Shown: positions 20,338 through 28,147 of the stretch, one piece after another
Numbering within the stretch: the first letter of the stretch is position 1
Layout: each line of letters starts with the position of its first letter
Source of the DNA: Aquimarina algicola
GTDB taxonomy: Bacteria; Bacteroidota; Bacteroidia; Flavobacteriales; Flavobacteriaceae
Length of the DNA: 64,000 bases
NCBI RefSeq assembly: GCF_006443095.1
Contig: NZ_VFWZ01000002.1
Span: forward strand, 372,001-436,000
Reading direction: 5' to 3'
Translations under genes and position numbers: made by a program
The notes under the pieces: generated by a model
Databases searched by the model: none
Seen by the model: only the letters and a program-made list of their open reading frames with translations
What the model was told of the DNA's origin: nothing

Positions 20338-20979
20338 TTATTGGTAATATTCTTTAATAACTACATCATTTATCTGCTTGCGTTTTTCCCATTGTAAACG
20401 TTCTAATTCTGGATTTTCATAAAACTTATCTACGTGTCCTAAACATAAATAACCGATGAGCTGTCTATCTTCGGGAGCATTTAAGATGCTTTTAATTTTA
20501 TTAGGATCTAAAATGCTCACCCAACCTAAACCTACGTGTAATGCTCTTGCCATTAACCACATATTTTGAATTGCGCAAACCACAGAATATACGCCTGCTT
20601 CTTTCATGGTAGTTTGTCCTAAAACAGGATGTTCACTGGGTTTGTAAAAAACAGCGATATTTAAAGCCGATTCTGTAATACCTTCTAATTTTAATTGAGT
20701 GTATGCATCTGCTTTTTTTTCTTTAAAAAGCCGTTTTGCTTTTTCATTTTCTTCAAAAAAGCTTTCTTTAATTCTGTTTCTAATCGCCATATCTTTGATA
20801 ACCACAAATTCCCAAGGTTGTGAAAAACCAACAGAAGGTGCGTTTACTCCAGCAAATAGAATTTTATCTATATCCTTTTGAGAAACAGGTGTGTTTATAA
20901 ATCGATTTCCTCTCACATCTCTACGTGCAAGGATGATCTGCTCCAAAGTTTCTATATGTTCTGAAGTAAATTTGCTCAT
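20338..20979 (-). CDS. bluB: 5,6-dimethylbenzimidazole synthase
   Basis: A 213-residue nitroreductase-fold protein of the BluB type. It has RRDVRGNRF near residue 18, APSVGFSQPWEFVVIKD near 47-63 and a GLGWVSILDP block near 150. BluB cleaves reduced flavin mononucleotide with O2 to give dimethylbenzimidazole, the lower ligand of B12. It therefore implies oxygen-dependent lower-ligand synthesis even though much of the ring pathway looks early-cobalt in type. Placement inside the corrin-ring genes rather than beside cobT is unusual. Confidence 0.92.
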   Translation of the reverse strand: MSKFTSEHIETLEQIILARRDVRGNRFINTPVSQKDIDKILFAGVNAPSVGFSQPWEFVVIKDMAIRNRIKESFFEENEKAKRLFKEKKADAYTQLKLEGITESALNIAVFYKPSEHPVLGQTTMKEAGVYSVVCAIQNMWLMARALHVGLGWVSILDPNKIKSILNAPEDRQLIGYLCLGHVDKFYENPELERLQWEKRKQINDVVIKEYYQ

Positions 20980-20980
20980 C

Positions 20981-22357
20981 TCAAGATGTAAAGTAGTTTA
21001 AAGCTTCGGGTAGCGTAAAAACAGCATTTACAATCGCTGCAGCAACGTTGCTACCTCCTCTGTTTCCTTCTATTATTACCCAATCTGTATTATTAATTTG
21101 TGATAATTGTTCTTTTGCCTCTAAAACATTTACAAAACCAACAGGTACACCTACAACGCCGACAGGTCTAAACGTGGTATTTTCTCTTAGCTGTTCTACA
21201 ATTTCAAATAAAGCAGTAGGTGCATTTCCAACAACGTATAGAGCATTCGGATACTTTTTAATGGCTTCTCTAATACCTGCTTGAGAACGCGTAATATTTG
21301 CTGATTTCGCTAATAATTGGACATCTTCATCATTTAATAAACAATGAATCTGATTTCCGTATGCTGCTGTGAAAGCTTTGGTGATTCCAGCTTTGACCAT
21401 AGTAACATCGGTAACAATTTCTCCTCCATTTTTAAGGTGATCATGCCATTTTTCAATCGCTTCAGGTGTTGCCACATACTGATTAAAATCTTCTAATATT
21501 CCTGTGGTATGAATCACTCTTGTTATTGCCCATTTATCTGCAATAGAAAAAGGTAAATTGGTAAGATGTTGAGTAACTATTCTAAAACTCTCTTGTTGAA
21601 TTTCTTTCCCTGTATTAGGTTTTCTATTGAGATATCCTCTAGGCGTTACCAAATAGTTTTTAAAACGATAGGTTTGAGAATTCCCTATCATCACCAGGCA
21701 AAACATATCGACATCTTCAGGATTGAATTCCCCCAAAGTAGTAATCTTAAGTTCTTCTTCTGGTCGGGTTACGTGTCTTATAATGGCAACAGGGGTATCA
21801 GGAGAACGCTCTTCTAAAAATATTTTTTGTAATCTACCTAATTGCCAATGTCTTTTTTTACTCTTCGGGTTATATAAACTTGTTACAAAATCTCCTATTG
21901 CAGCTGCCTTAATTCGTTGCTCTATTTTGTTCCAAGGTGTCATTAAATCTGACAACGAAATACAACAAAAATCGTGACCTAAAGGTGCCCCTAATTTACT
22001 TCCTGCAGCTAAAAAAGCAGAAACACCTGGTAATGTTTCTAATTCTATAGCATCGTGGTCTTCTTTAGAAACTACTTCATAAACAATAGCAGCCATTGCA
22101 TAAATACTTGCATCACCAGAACCAATAACTACCACATATTTACCTTCATTCGCTTTTTCAATTGCCTTATGTGCTCTTGCTTCTTCCTTACCCAAGGGCA
22201 TTGAAATGAGTTCTGCATCTTCTCTAAAAAGCGATTCTCCAAATTGAAAATAATAATCGTAACCAATAACCACATCTGCTCTCTGCAAAGCATTTTTGAC
22301 TACAGGTAACATATAATCGATATCTCCAGGTCCCAAGCCCGCAACGGTTATTTGCAT
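20981..22357 (-). CDS. cobJ/cobH: CobJ - CobH/CbiC fusion (precorrin-3B C17-methyltransferase and precorrin-8X methylmutase)
   Basis: A 458-residue fusion. Residues 1 to about 245 are a CobJ/CbiH methyltransferase (TVAGLGPGDIDYMLP at the N-terminus, VVIGSGDASIYAMAAI near 75, VTSLYNPKSKKRHWQL near 158). Residues from about 258 are CobH/CbiC (precorrin-8X methylmutase), with RVIHTTGILED, the catalytic-histidine region, VTDVTMVKAGI and GVVGVPVGFVNVLEAKE. The two steps are not consecutive in the pathway. The gene overlaps cobI by 10 bases. Confidence 0.93.
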   Translation of the reverse strand: MQITVAGLGPGDIDYMLPVVKNALQRADVVIGYDYYFQFGESLFREDAELISMPLGKEEARAHKAIEKANEGKYVVVIGSGDASIYAMAAIVYEVVSKEDHDAIELETLPGVSAFLAAGSKLGAPLGHDFCCISLSDLMTPWNKIEQRIKAAAIGDFVTSLYNPKSKKRHWQLGRLQKIFLEERSPDTPVAIIRHVTRPEEELKITTLGEFNPEDVDMFCLVMIGNSQTYRFKNYLVTPRGYLNRKPNTGKEIQQESFRIVTQHLTNLPFSIADKWAITRVIHTTGILEDFNQYVATPEAIEKWHDHLKNGGEIVTDVTMVKAGITKAFTAAYGNQIHCLLNDEDVQLLAKSANITRSQAGIREAIKKYPNALYVVGNAPTALFEIVEQLRENTTFRPVGVVGVPVGFVNVLEAKEQLSQINNTDWVIIEGNRGGSNVAAAIVNAVFTLPEALNYFTS

Positions 22358-23064
22358 TGATTGATTTTTTTAATAATGAGTAAAGAAAAATAAGGGATCT
22401 CTCTTTGGTTAGCTTTTGCCCAATTGTTGGTGATAAACTGTTTGTCGGTCCCTAAGCGTTCTGCATAAGTAATACTATGTATTTTTGGGTCAATTATGGC
22501 AGTAATACTATCCATAACCGATTTTATTTTCATCAATATCACTGTATCAAAATTCAGTATCGCTTCTTGTAATTCTGCTGCACTTTGAATGCGCGGAATG
22601 ATGGTAATTTTCTCATTCTGTAAACACAAAGGTATTCCACTTTCTGAAGCCAAATGTGAATACGAAGTAATACCTGGAATTAAGTCTACCGATAGTTCAT
22701 GCGCTTTTATTTTTTTTAATAGATAAGAAAAAGAACTGAAGGTGCTGATATCTCCTTCGCTAACAATAACTACAGACAAACCTTTATGATAATCTTCTAC
22801 TATTTGTTGAAATGTAGTTTCGTAAATGGTGTTTGCTTGGACCCTTTCTACATCCATTTTTAAGTAGAAACCGTTGAGTTTTTCTATGTCTAAATCGTAT
22901 TGTTGTAAAATAGATAATGAATAGCTGGATTTTCTACCATTTTTAAATAATGACCCCGGATAATAGATTTTATCAGCTTGCCGCAGGGTTTTTAAACCTT
23001 TTAGTGTAATTAAATCGGCATCACCCGGTCCTAAGGAAACTCCATATATTTGCCCTAATGTCAT
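22348..23064 (-). CDS. cobI: Precorrin-2 C20-methyltransferase
   Basis: A 238-residue tetrapyrrole methyltransferase. The N-terminal SAM loop GVSLGPGDADLITLKGLKTL (9-28), YYPGSLFK near 34-41 and VVIVSEGDISTFSSFSYL near 98-115 identify CobI/CbiL. It methylates C-20 of precorrin-2 or its cobalt form. It overlaps cbiX by four bases and cobJ-cobH by ten, so the three are translationally coupled. Confidence 0.92.
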   Translation of the reverse strand: MTLGQIYGVSLGPGDADLITLKGLKTLRQADKIYYPGSLFKNGRKSSYSLSILQQYDLDIEKLNGFYLKMDVERVQANTIYETTFQQIVEDYHKGLSVVIVSEGDISTFSSFSYLLKKIKAHELSVDLIPGITSYSHLASESGIPLCLQNEKITIIPRIQSAAELQEAILNFDTVILMKIKSVMDSITAIIDPKIHSITYAERLGTDKQFITNNWAKANQREIPYFSLLIIKKINQCK

Positions 23065-23999
23065 ATTCCTAACATCTTTTTAATTTTGTTTCCTAATCCG
23101 TTTTGATTTTCATTAGGTTTCTCATCTTCTTCAAATAAAATCCCTTTCACATTTAGATGATGCCCCATTTGTTCTTTCCCTTGATATTCCTCAAAACCAA
23201 TCACTTGTTTTCTGTATTTACATAACTGACAGTTCATATTTGCTATTCCATTTTGGGCTTCGTGCAAACGCTCATCAAAGGCTTGTAAAATCAATTCATC
23301 CGCTCCAAATGGATCGGTATACACATATTCTAAATCAGAATTAGCATTCATTTCAGAAACATGGTTATAGATTCGTTCTAATAAAACGCCTGTAAAAAAG
23401 AAAAAAGGAATGACAATAGTCCGTTTAAAACCTAACTTTTCTACTAACTGCAAGCCTTCATCAATTTTGGGATAAGCAGTTCCACTATAGGCAGTAGTTG
23501 CAAAGCCAAATCCCATTCCGTCCCAAAGCATGCGAGTTAATTTGGCAACATCGCTATTGGCATCTGGATCTGTAGTTCCTCTACCAACCACTACCAAACA
23601 TGTATCTTTTCTATCTACTTTTGGCAAGTTTTTTTCGGTTTCCTCAATACGTTTTACTGATAAATCCAGTAAAAAAGAACTTACACCAATATGTTTTCCC
23701 ATAGAAATGGTTAAATCATCATGATACGTTTGCAGCGTATTTAATTCGTAAGGAATGTCGTTTTTGGCATGAGAACCTGCAAATAAAATAACAGGCAAAG
23801 CATAAATTTTACGGATCCCATTTGCATACATACGTTCTACCGCTGCTTCGTATGTAGGATGATTAAATTCTAAAAAACCATAATCGACTTCATAGGCATC
23901 TTGATAACGTTCTTTAAGAATGCTCACCAATCGTTTAAATGATTTTACGCCTGCTTCTCTTCGCGTACCATGTCCACATAATAAAATTCCCTGCTTCAT
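23061..23999 (-). CDS. cbiX: Sirohydrochlorin cobaltochelatase, CbiX-type with C-terminal MxCxxC
   Basis: A 312-residue class II chelatase with two half-domains. The metal-site histidines are in CGHGTRREAG (residues 8-17) and FAGSHAKNDIP (about 74-84), and a second repeat-like half starts with VVVGRGTTDPDANSD near 136. The C-terminal tail has an M-x-C-x-x-C motif (MNCQLCKYR, near 257), as in long CbiX proteins that bind an Fe-S cluster. It should insert Co2+ into sirohydrochlorin, the entry step of the early-cobalt route. A ferrochelatase (siroheme) role is the main alternative, but the operon context favors cobalt. Confidence 0.88.
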   Translation of the reverse strand: MKQGILLCGHGTRREAGVKSFKRLVSILKERYQDAYEVDYGFLEFNHPTYEAAVERMYANGIRKIYALPVILFAGSHAKNDIPYELNTLQTYHDDLTISMGKHIGVSSFLLDLSVKRIEETEKNLPKVDRKDTCLVVVGRGTTDPDANSDVAKLTRMLWDGMGFGFATTAYSGTAYPKIDEGLQLVEKLGFKRTIVIPFFFFTGVLLERIYNHVSEMNANSDLEYVYTDPFGADELILQAFDERLHEAQNGIANMNCQLCKYRKQVIGFEEYQGKEQMGHHLNVKGILFEEDEKPNENQNGLGNKIKKMLGI

Positions 24000-24005
24000 T
24001 TAATA

Positions 24006-24742
24006 TTAGTTTTTAGATTCAATAGGTATTGCACCAATAATAAAAACTACTGGCATTTGTACATTGCTGTTGGTTATTTTTTCTTCTATGTTTCCTAAGT
24101 TTCCCGTAACCATGGTTTGTTCTTTTCTTGAAACGCTTGAAATCGCATTTACAGGAATAGTTTCATCTTCACATACTTCTAATAATTTAGGAACAATTTT
24201 ATGCAAGCTTTTCAAGCCCATATAAATAGAAATTGTATTTCCTGCTTTTAACATATGAGCAATACCATTTAACTGTTCATATGAATAATCTGCAGTATGT
24301 GCGGTACATATCAACATAGCATTTGATCGGTTACGTTCTGTAATAGGAATATTACAAATATTAGCCGCTGCAAGGGCTGCCGAAATCCCCGGCACAACCT
24401 CAAAAGGAATGTTTTTTCGGTCAGATATCGAGCTTCTTCAGCCGCTCTACCGTATATATAAGGATCGCCCGACTTTAGGCGTACCACTTTTTTTCCTTCA
24501 AAATAATAATGTTCTAATAGTTGGTTTATTTTCTGTTGACGTTCCCATTGATTAGAAGTATCCCCGTATTTGCGTCCAACATATATTTTTTCTGCGTCAC
24601 TATTTATGATCATTATGTTATCAGAAACCAGATTATCATGCAGAATTACATCTGCATTCTGAATATGTCTATGCGCTTTTACAGTTAATAAATCTGGGTC
24701 TCCAGGACCAGCTCCTACAACAGCTACTGAATAATGCTTCAT
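24006..24742 (-). pseudogene. cobA: Uroporphyrinogen-III C-methyltransferase (SUMT), split by a one-base frameshift
   Basis: Two overlapping frames together make one SUMT of normal length (about 245 residues). The 5' frame (24311-24742) has VVGAGPGDPDLLTVKA and RLKSGDPYIYGRAAEEA. The 3' frame (24006 to about 24411) carries VVPGISAALAAANICNIPIT and the C-terminal half. The break is at a run of six T on the plus strand (24412-24417; A6 in the mRNA). One extra base restores E-K-N-I-P-F-E-V-V-P-G-I, the expected junction. SUMT makes precorrin-2 and is needed for all later steps here, so this may be a base-call error in a homopolymer, a slippage-read gene, or a true lesion with another SUMT elsewhere. 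Confidence 0.88.
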
Positions 24743-25554
24743 TAAATTAATTTTAAAGGATCCGGATATATATATGAGTATCCTAATACATTTTTGCTCT
24801 TTGTATTAGCAATAATTTTATAAGCAATTTTGTCCTGTTTTTTAAAAGTAGGAGGCGTCAAACTGATCTTGAGAGCAGCCTGCATGTAAAAATCTTTACG
24901 TAACGGATGATGATCTGCACAACCATTAATAATTTCTCCCCAGACATTTTTTTTCAAAATAGCATTAATCAAACCTATGCAATCATCTCTATGAATAACA
25001 TTAATTGGTGCATCACCATTCAATACTTCTTTTTTATTCGCAAGAAATCGACCTGGTAAGCGATCGTATCCAATTAACCCACATAATCTTAAGGTCGTTA
25101 AACGATCTCCTAATTCATCTTGCAGTAATTTCTCTACTATGGCAACGGCCTTACCTGATTCTTTTTCGGGTTCAATTTGTAGCGTTTCTGAAACTTCATT
25201 ATTCGTATTTTGATATACCGAAGTAGAGCTCACAAAAATCACTTTTTGTGTTTTAGAAATGTATGGAAGTACACTTTGCACTTGTTTTTGATATACTTCT
25301 ATGATATTGGGGATACGTTTTGGCGGAAAATTAATAATGAGCACATCGCTATTTTCTAAAAAATCTTTGTAGATCTGATCTTTTGTTTCACCTAATGTGA
25401 AAAGAAAAGGAATAATCCCTTCTTCCTGAAAGGTTTCAATTTTACTTTCGGTAGTAGTAGACCCCTTTACTGAAATTCCTTTTGAAAGAAAATCTAATGC
25501 CAAAGGATATCCTAACCATCCACAGCCCAATATACTTATCCTATTGTAATTCAT
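24742..25554 (-). CDS. NAD(P)-binding SDR / epimerase-like protein (YeeZ type)
   Basis: A 270-residue protein with a Rossmann nucleotide-binding loop ILGCGWLGYPLA (residues 8-19), the strand VIFVSSTSVYQNTNNEVSE (about 103-121) characteristic of atypical extended SDRs, and GCADHHPLRKDFY near 212. It resembles YeeZ-type NAD(P)-dependent epimerase/dehydratases. It is encoded within the riboswitch-controlled cobalamin run between the ferredoxin-like gene and SUMT, overlapping the former by 14 bases. No known B12 step needs it, so its role in the pathway is unassigned. Confidence 0.75.
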   Translation of the reverse strand: MNYNRISILGCGWLGYPLALDFLSKGISVKGSTTTESKIETFQEEGIIPFLFTLGETKDQIYKDFLENSDVLIINFPPKRIPNIIEVYQKQVQSVLPYISKTQKVIFVSSTSVYQNTNNEVSETLQIEPEKESGKAVAIVEKLLQDELGDRLTTLRLCGLIGYDRLPGRFLANKKEVLNGDAPINVIHRDDCIGLINAILKKNVWGEIINGCADHHPLRKDFYMQAALKISLTPPTFKKQDKIAYKIIANTKSKNVLGYSYIYPDPLKLI

Positions 25555-26365
25555 GCTCTTCTATTCTAATGTGTTTAGAATCCATAGACAAGTATATGTT
25601 CAGGATATGCTCCCAGGTATGGGTATCTTCTTCTTTTATCCATAGAGTAGCTAAATGCTCTCCTTTTTTATTTTTAAGCCGTAATGCTTTGGTAAATGTC
25701 GCGCTGTTTTTCAGCCAGATTACTTCTGCAACGCTTACTTTTCGATTTGCAATCTCATCCGAAATATCTTTTGGGATACTAGCAATTGTTAGTGACAAGT
25801 TGATTTCATTTCCATCAACATGTACCATATATTCATCAGTATAATCGACTGTATGTGCTGTTTTTATTTCAACAATTGTATCATTTTGCTGTACAGCTAT
25901 GGGACGGGGTTCTTTAAATAAAACTTGAAACAACGGATATAAATGTTGATCTGAAGCAAAAGCTCTGGCTATCAGAACTTCTCCATGCTCTATATCAGTT
26001 TTATGCTTGAAAGTTGGACGAACAGCGGCTTTTTCTTTGTTGGTTAGCAATGATGTCCAGCCGTCTTTATATAACAGATACTCTTCTACAGGTTTATTGT
26101 CTTGTGTATGAGATTTTACAATAGAAATTGCTTTTTCAGGAGTGACCTCTTTGTACCAAAAATTATCTGGCTGTACAATCCATGTAGGTGCATCCTCACA
26201 TCTACCATTACATCTTGTTTTTATGGTATGTGTATTGTCCCAAAGTCCTTGATTACGTAAATAAGCTCTTGCTTCTCGTACTGCAATTTCACTTTTCGCT
26301 TTTCGACAAGAACCCCCATCACAAAACTGAAAAGTTGTAGATACTTTTGGTATATTTTTTCCCAT
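25541..26365 (-). CDS. Thioredoxin-like [2Fe-2S] ferredoxin domain protein
   Basis: A 274-residue protein. Residues 10 to about 75 form a thioredoxin-like ferredoxin with the four-cysteine pattern C-x4-C (CDGGSCRKA) and, about 30 residues later, C-x3-C (RCNGRCEDAP). The roughly 190-residue C-terminal part is not recognised; it has HTVDYTDEYMVHVDGNEINL and a final TLWIKEEDTHTWEHIL. As the first gene after the cobalamin riboswitch it is probably B12-repressed and may supply electrons for a corrin step such as Co(II) to Co(I) reduction. That role is inference from context only. Confidence 0.7.
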   Translation of the reverse strand: MGKNIPKVSTTFQFCDGGSCRKAKSEIAVREARAYLRNQGLWDNTHTIKTRCNGRCEDAPTWIVQPDNFWYKEVTPEKAISIVKSHTQDNKPVEEYLLYKDGWTSLLTNKEKAAVRPTFKHKTDIEHGEVLIARAFASDQHLYPLFQVLFKEPRPIAVQQNDTIVEIKTAHTVDYTDEYMVHVDGNEINLSLTIASIPKDISDEIANRKVSVAEVIWLKNSATFTKALRLKNKKGEHLATLWIKEEDTHTWEHILNIYLSMDSKHIRIEEHELQ

Positions 26366-26510
26366 TGCCTAGATCGTAAATTAAAAATGGGAAAAGTTGT
26401 AGAAAGAAAAAATAGCATTCGGGGTTAAGCCCAAAGGTCAAACAAAGACATATAGTCCATCTATTTTTTATAACTAACCCTTTACCCGAGAGTTAATAAT
26501 AACAAATAAT

Positions 26511-26672
26511 ATGGCAGGTCTCCTGACTTACGCATTACTACTTCCTTCCCATCCGCATTAGGCAGACAGTGGTTATCTAGCAGTAATGTTTTTTATTGCG
26601 TATTACAGTTGCGGGAACAGTTTTGGAATCTCACCAAATTCCCTTTTAATCTTTTATTTCTAAAAGAACCAT
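26511..26672 (-). promoter_or_regulatory. Cobalamin riboswitch
   Basis: Read on the minus strand, the element has the conserved blocks of the cobalamin aptamer in order: GGGAATTTGGTGAGATTCC, then CTGTTCCCGCAACTGTAA, an ACCACTGTCTGCC block, and finally the B12 box AAGTCAGGAGACCTGCC (ending near 26511). It begins about 20 bases after the stop codon of the upstream AAA NTPase gene and ends about 145 bases before the ferredoxin-like gene. Adenosylcobalamin binding should lower expression of the 20-kb run down to cobN. A following stem of weak quality (TAACT/AGTTA near 26473-26495) could take part, but the output mechanism is not clear. Confidence 0.95.
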
Positions 26673-26691
26673 AAAATCAGAAACGAATATA

Positions 26692-27219
26692 CTAAATAAT
26701 AATAGATTGAATAAATTCTATACGCTTTGTTAAGGTTGTTTTAGGTAGTATTTCTATTTTAAAATCTAATGCAGTATAAACTTGTAAAAGGTTATTATGA
26801 ATCTCTATGGCATCTTTAGAGGATTGTAACCTTTGAGGATCACCAACGTAAATCTCTTCCCAAAAAGGAGCTAAAAACACTGTGTTATTATAATATTCTT
26901 TGAAGGGAAAATTCAATAAATAATCTGGGATTACTTCAGATTTTGTTTGTAAGTATGCAATGGTATCTGGCAATCCACGATCTACAAAGGTGTTTTTGTG
27001 AATGGGGATATGCAGTTCTTCAACAGTTTGTTGATACACCAGATTAGTAAAACCAAAAAGATCTTCCCAAGGTGTTTTATTACTTTGCTGTTGTTGTTGC
27101 TGAATGATGATTTGTCTTGAAATTTCGGAAAAACAAGCATGCCCTTTTTTTTGCAATATATCGATAAGGCTGGTTTTTCCTGTCCCGGGAGCTCCTGTAA
27201 TAATAATTCTCTTACACAT
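26692..27219 (-). CDS. AAA-family (AAA_28-like) P-loop NTPase in the cobalamin operon
   Basis: The protein has a P-loop GAPGTGKTS near its N-terminus (KRIIITGAPGTGKTSLIDIL), DRGLPDTIAYL near residue 98 and VYTALDFKIEILP near the C-terminus, giving a small nucleoside-kinase-like fold. The frame is open to 27246, but the ATG at 27219 (MCKRIIITG) overlaps the cbiB stop by eight bases and places the P-loop normally, so it is preferred. A polyglutamine run (QQQQQQ) lies near residue 50. It follows cbiB directly, where a cobinamide kinase would be expected, but its P-loop is not of the CobU type. Function unknown. Confidence 0.75.
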   Translation of the reverse strand: MCKRIIITGAPGTGKTSLIDILQKKGHACFSEISRQIIIQQQQQQSNKTPWEDLFGFTNLVYQQTVEELHIPIHKNTFVDRGLPDTIAYLQTKSEVIPDYLLNFPFKEYYNNTVFLAPFWEEIYVGDPQRLQSSKDAIEIHNNLLQVYTALDFKIEILPKTTLTKRIEFIQSIII

Positions 27220-28147
27220 TATATAAACAATAGTAGATAACAGCAATCAAGAGTACAAAAGTACATGTTACTTTTTGATTGACACTGGCCACTGTTTTTA
27301 TTTCATCATTGTTCAAAATCCTATCATTGGTTCCTATAAAAGGTTTATTAATTAATTTTCCGTGATAGTAATTAGGGCCTCCGAATTTACAATCTAAAAT
27401 AGCAGCCAATGCAGCTTCGGGATATCCCGCATTTGGACTTGAATGCTGCTTACCATATTTCAATACAAATGGAATTTTATGAATTTTTGCAGTCACTATA
27501 AGCATCAATAACGCAGTCAATCTAGCAGGAATATAATTTGCTACATCATCTAACCTAGCCGCAAACTTCCCAAAGTTGATATAGCGTTCATTTTTATATC
27601 CAATCATAGAATCCAGCGTATTGATCATTTTATACCCCATCGCTCCTCCTACTCCAAATAATGCATAATAAAATAAAGGGGCTATTACACCATCACTTAG
27701 ATTTTCAGACATAGTTTCAAAAACTGCCCTCTTAATTTGTTGTTCATCTAATTGATCTGTTTCCCTACCTACAATCCAGGATAATCGTTTTCTACCTTGA
27801 TCTAATCCTTTTTCTAAAGCTGTAAAAACAGCCTTACCTTCATCAATTAAGCTTTTATTAGCTAAGCTGTAGAATACAAAAACTGTTGTAAAACTATAAT
27901 ACAAAATAGGATATGGCGTCAATAACCGTGGTATAACATAAAAAAATAGCATAGTTATAGTCACAAGTGTGATCGTGAGCAAAGCTCCTTTTATACATCT
28001 AAACGATTCTTCATTCATTCTTTTTTCTCCATAAGAAATACTATTTCCAAATAATCGTATGGGGTGTGGTAGATTTCTTGGATCTCCAAAAGTCAAATCA
28101 AGCAGGTAACCCAACAACAATGGAATGACTACTGGTAAATACTCCAT
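27212..28147 (-). CDS. cbiB: Adenosylcobinamide-phosphate synthase CbiB
   Basis: A 311-residue integral membrane protein with the CbiB signatures LLDLTFGDPRNLPHPIRLFG (near 16-35), SENLSDGVIAPLFYY near 147-161, LDSMIGYKNERY near 178 and SPNAGYPEAALAAIL near 238. It joins aminopropanol phosphate (or aminopropanol) to cobyric acid. It overlaps the aminotransferase-family gene by 19 bases and the NTPase gene by eight, so it is in one operon with both. Confidence 0.93.
   Translation of the reverse strand: MEYLPVVIPLLLGYLLDLTFGDPRNLPHPIRLFGNSISYGEKRMNEESFRCIKGALLTITLVTITMLFFYVIPRLLTPYPILYYSFTTVFVFYSLANKSLIDEGKAVFTALEKGLDQGRKRLSWIVGRETDQLDEQQIKRAVFETMSENLSDGVIAPLFYYALFGVGGAMGYKMINTLDSMIGYKNERYINFGKFAARLDDVANYIPARLTALLMLIVTAKIHKIPFVLKYGKQHSSPNAGYPEAALAAILDCKFGGPNYYHGKLINKPFIGTNDRILNNDEIKTVASVNQKVTCTFVLLIAVIYYCLYNV

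Noticed and set aside
26221..26418. 65-codon minus-strand frame overlapping the ferredoxin-like gene
   Set aside because: It is a shadow of the real gene in another frame and has no start signal.
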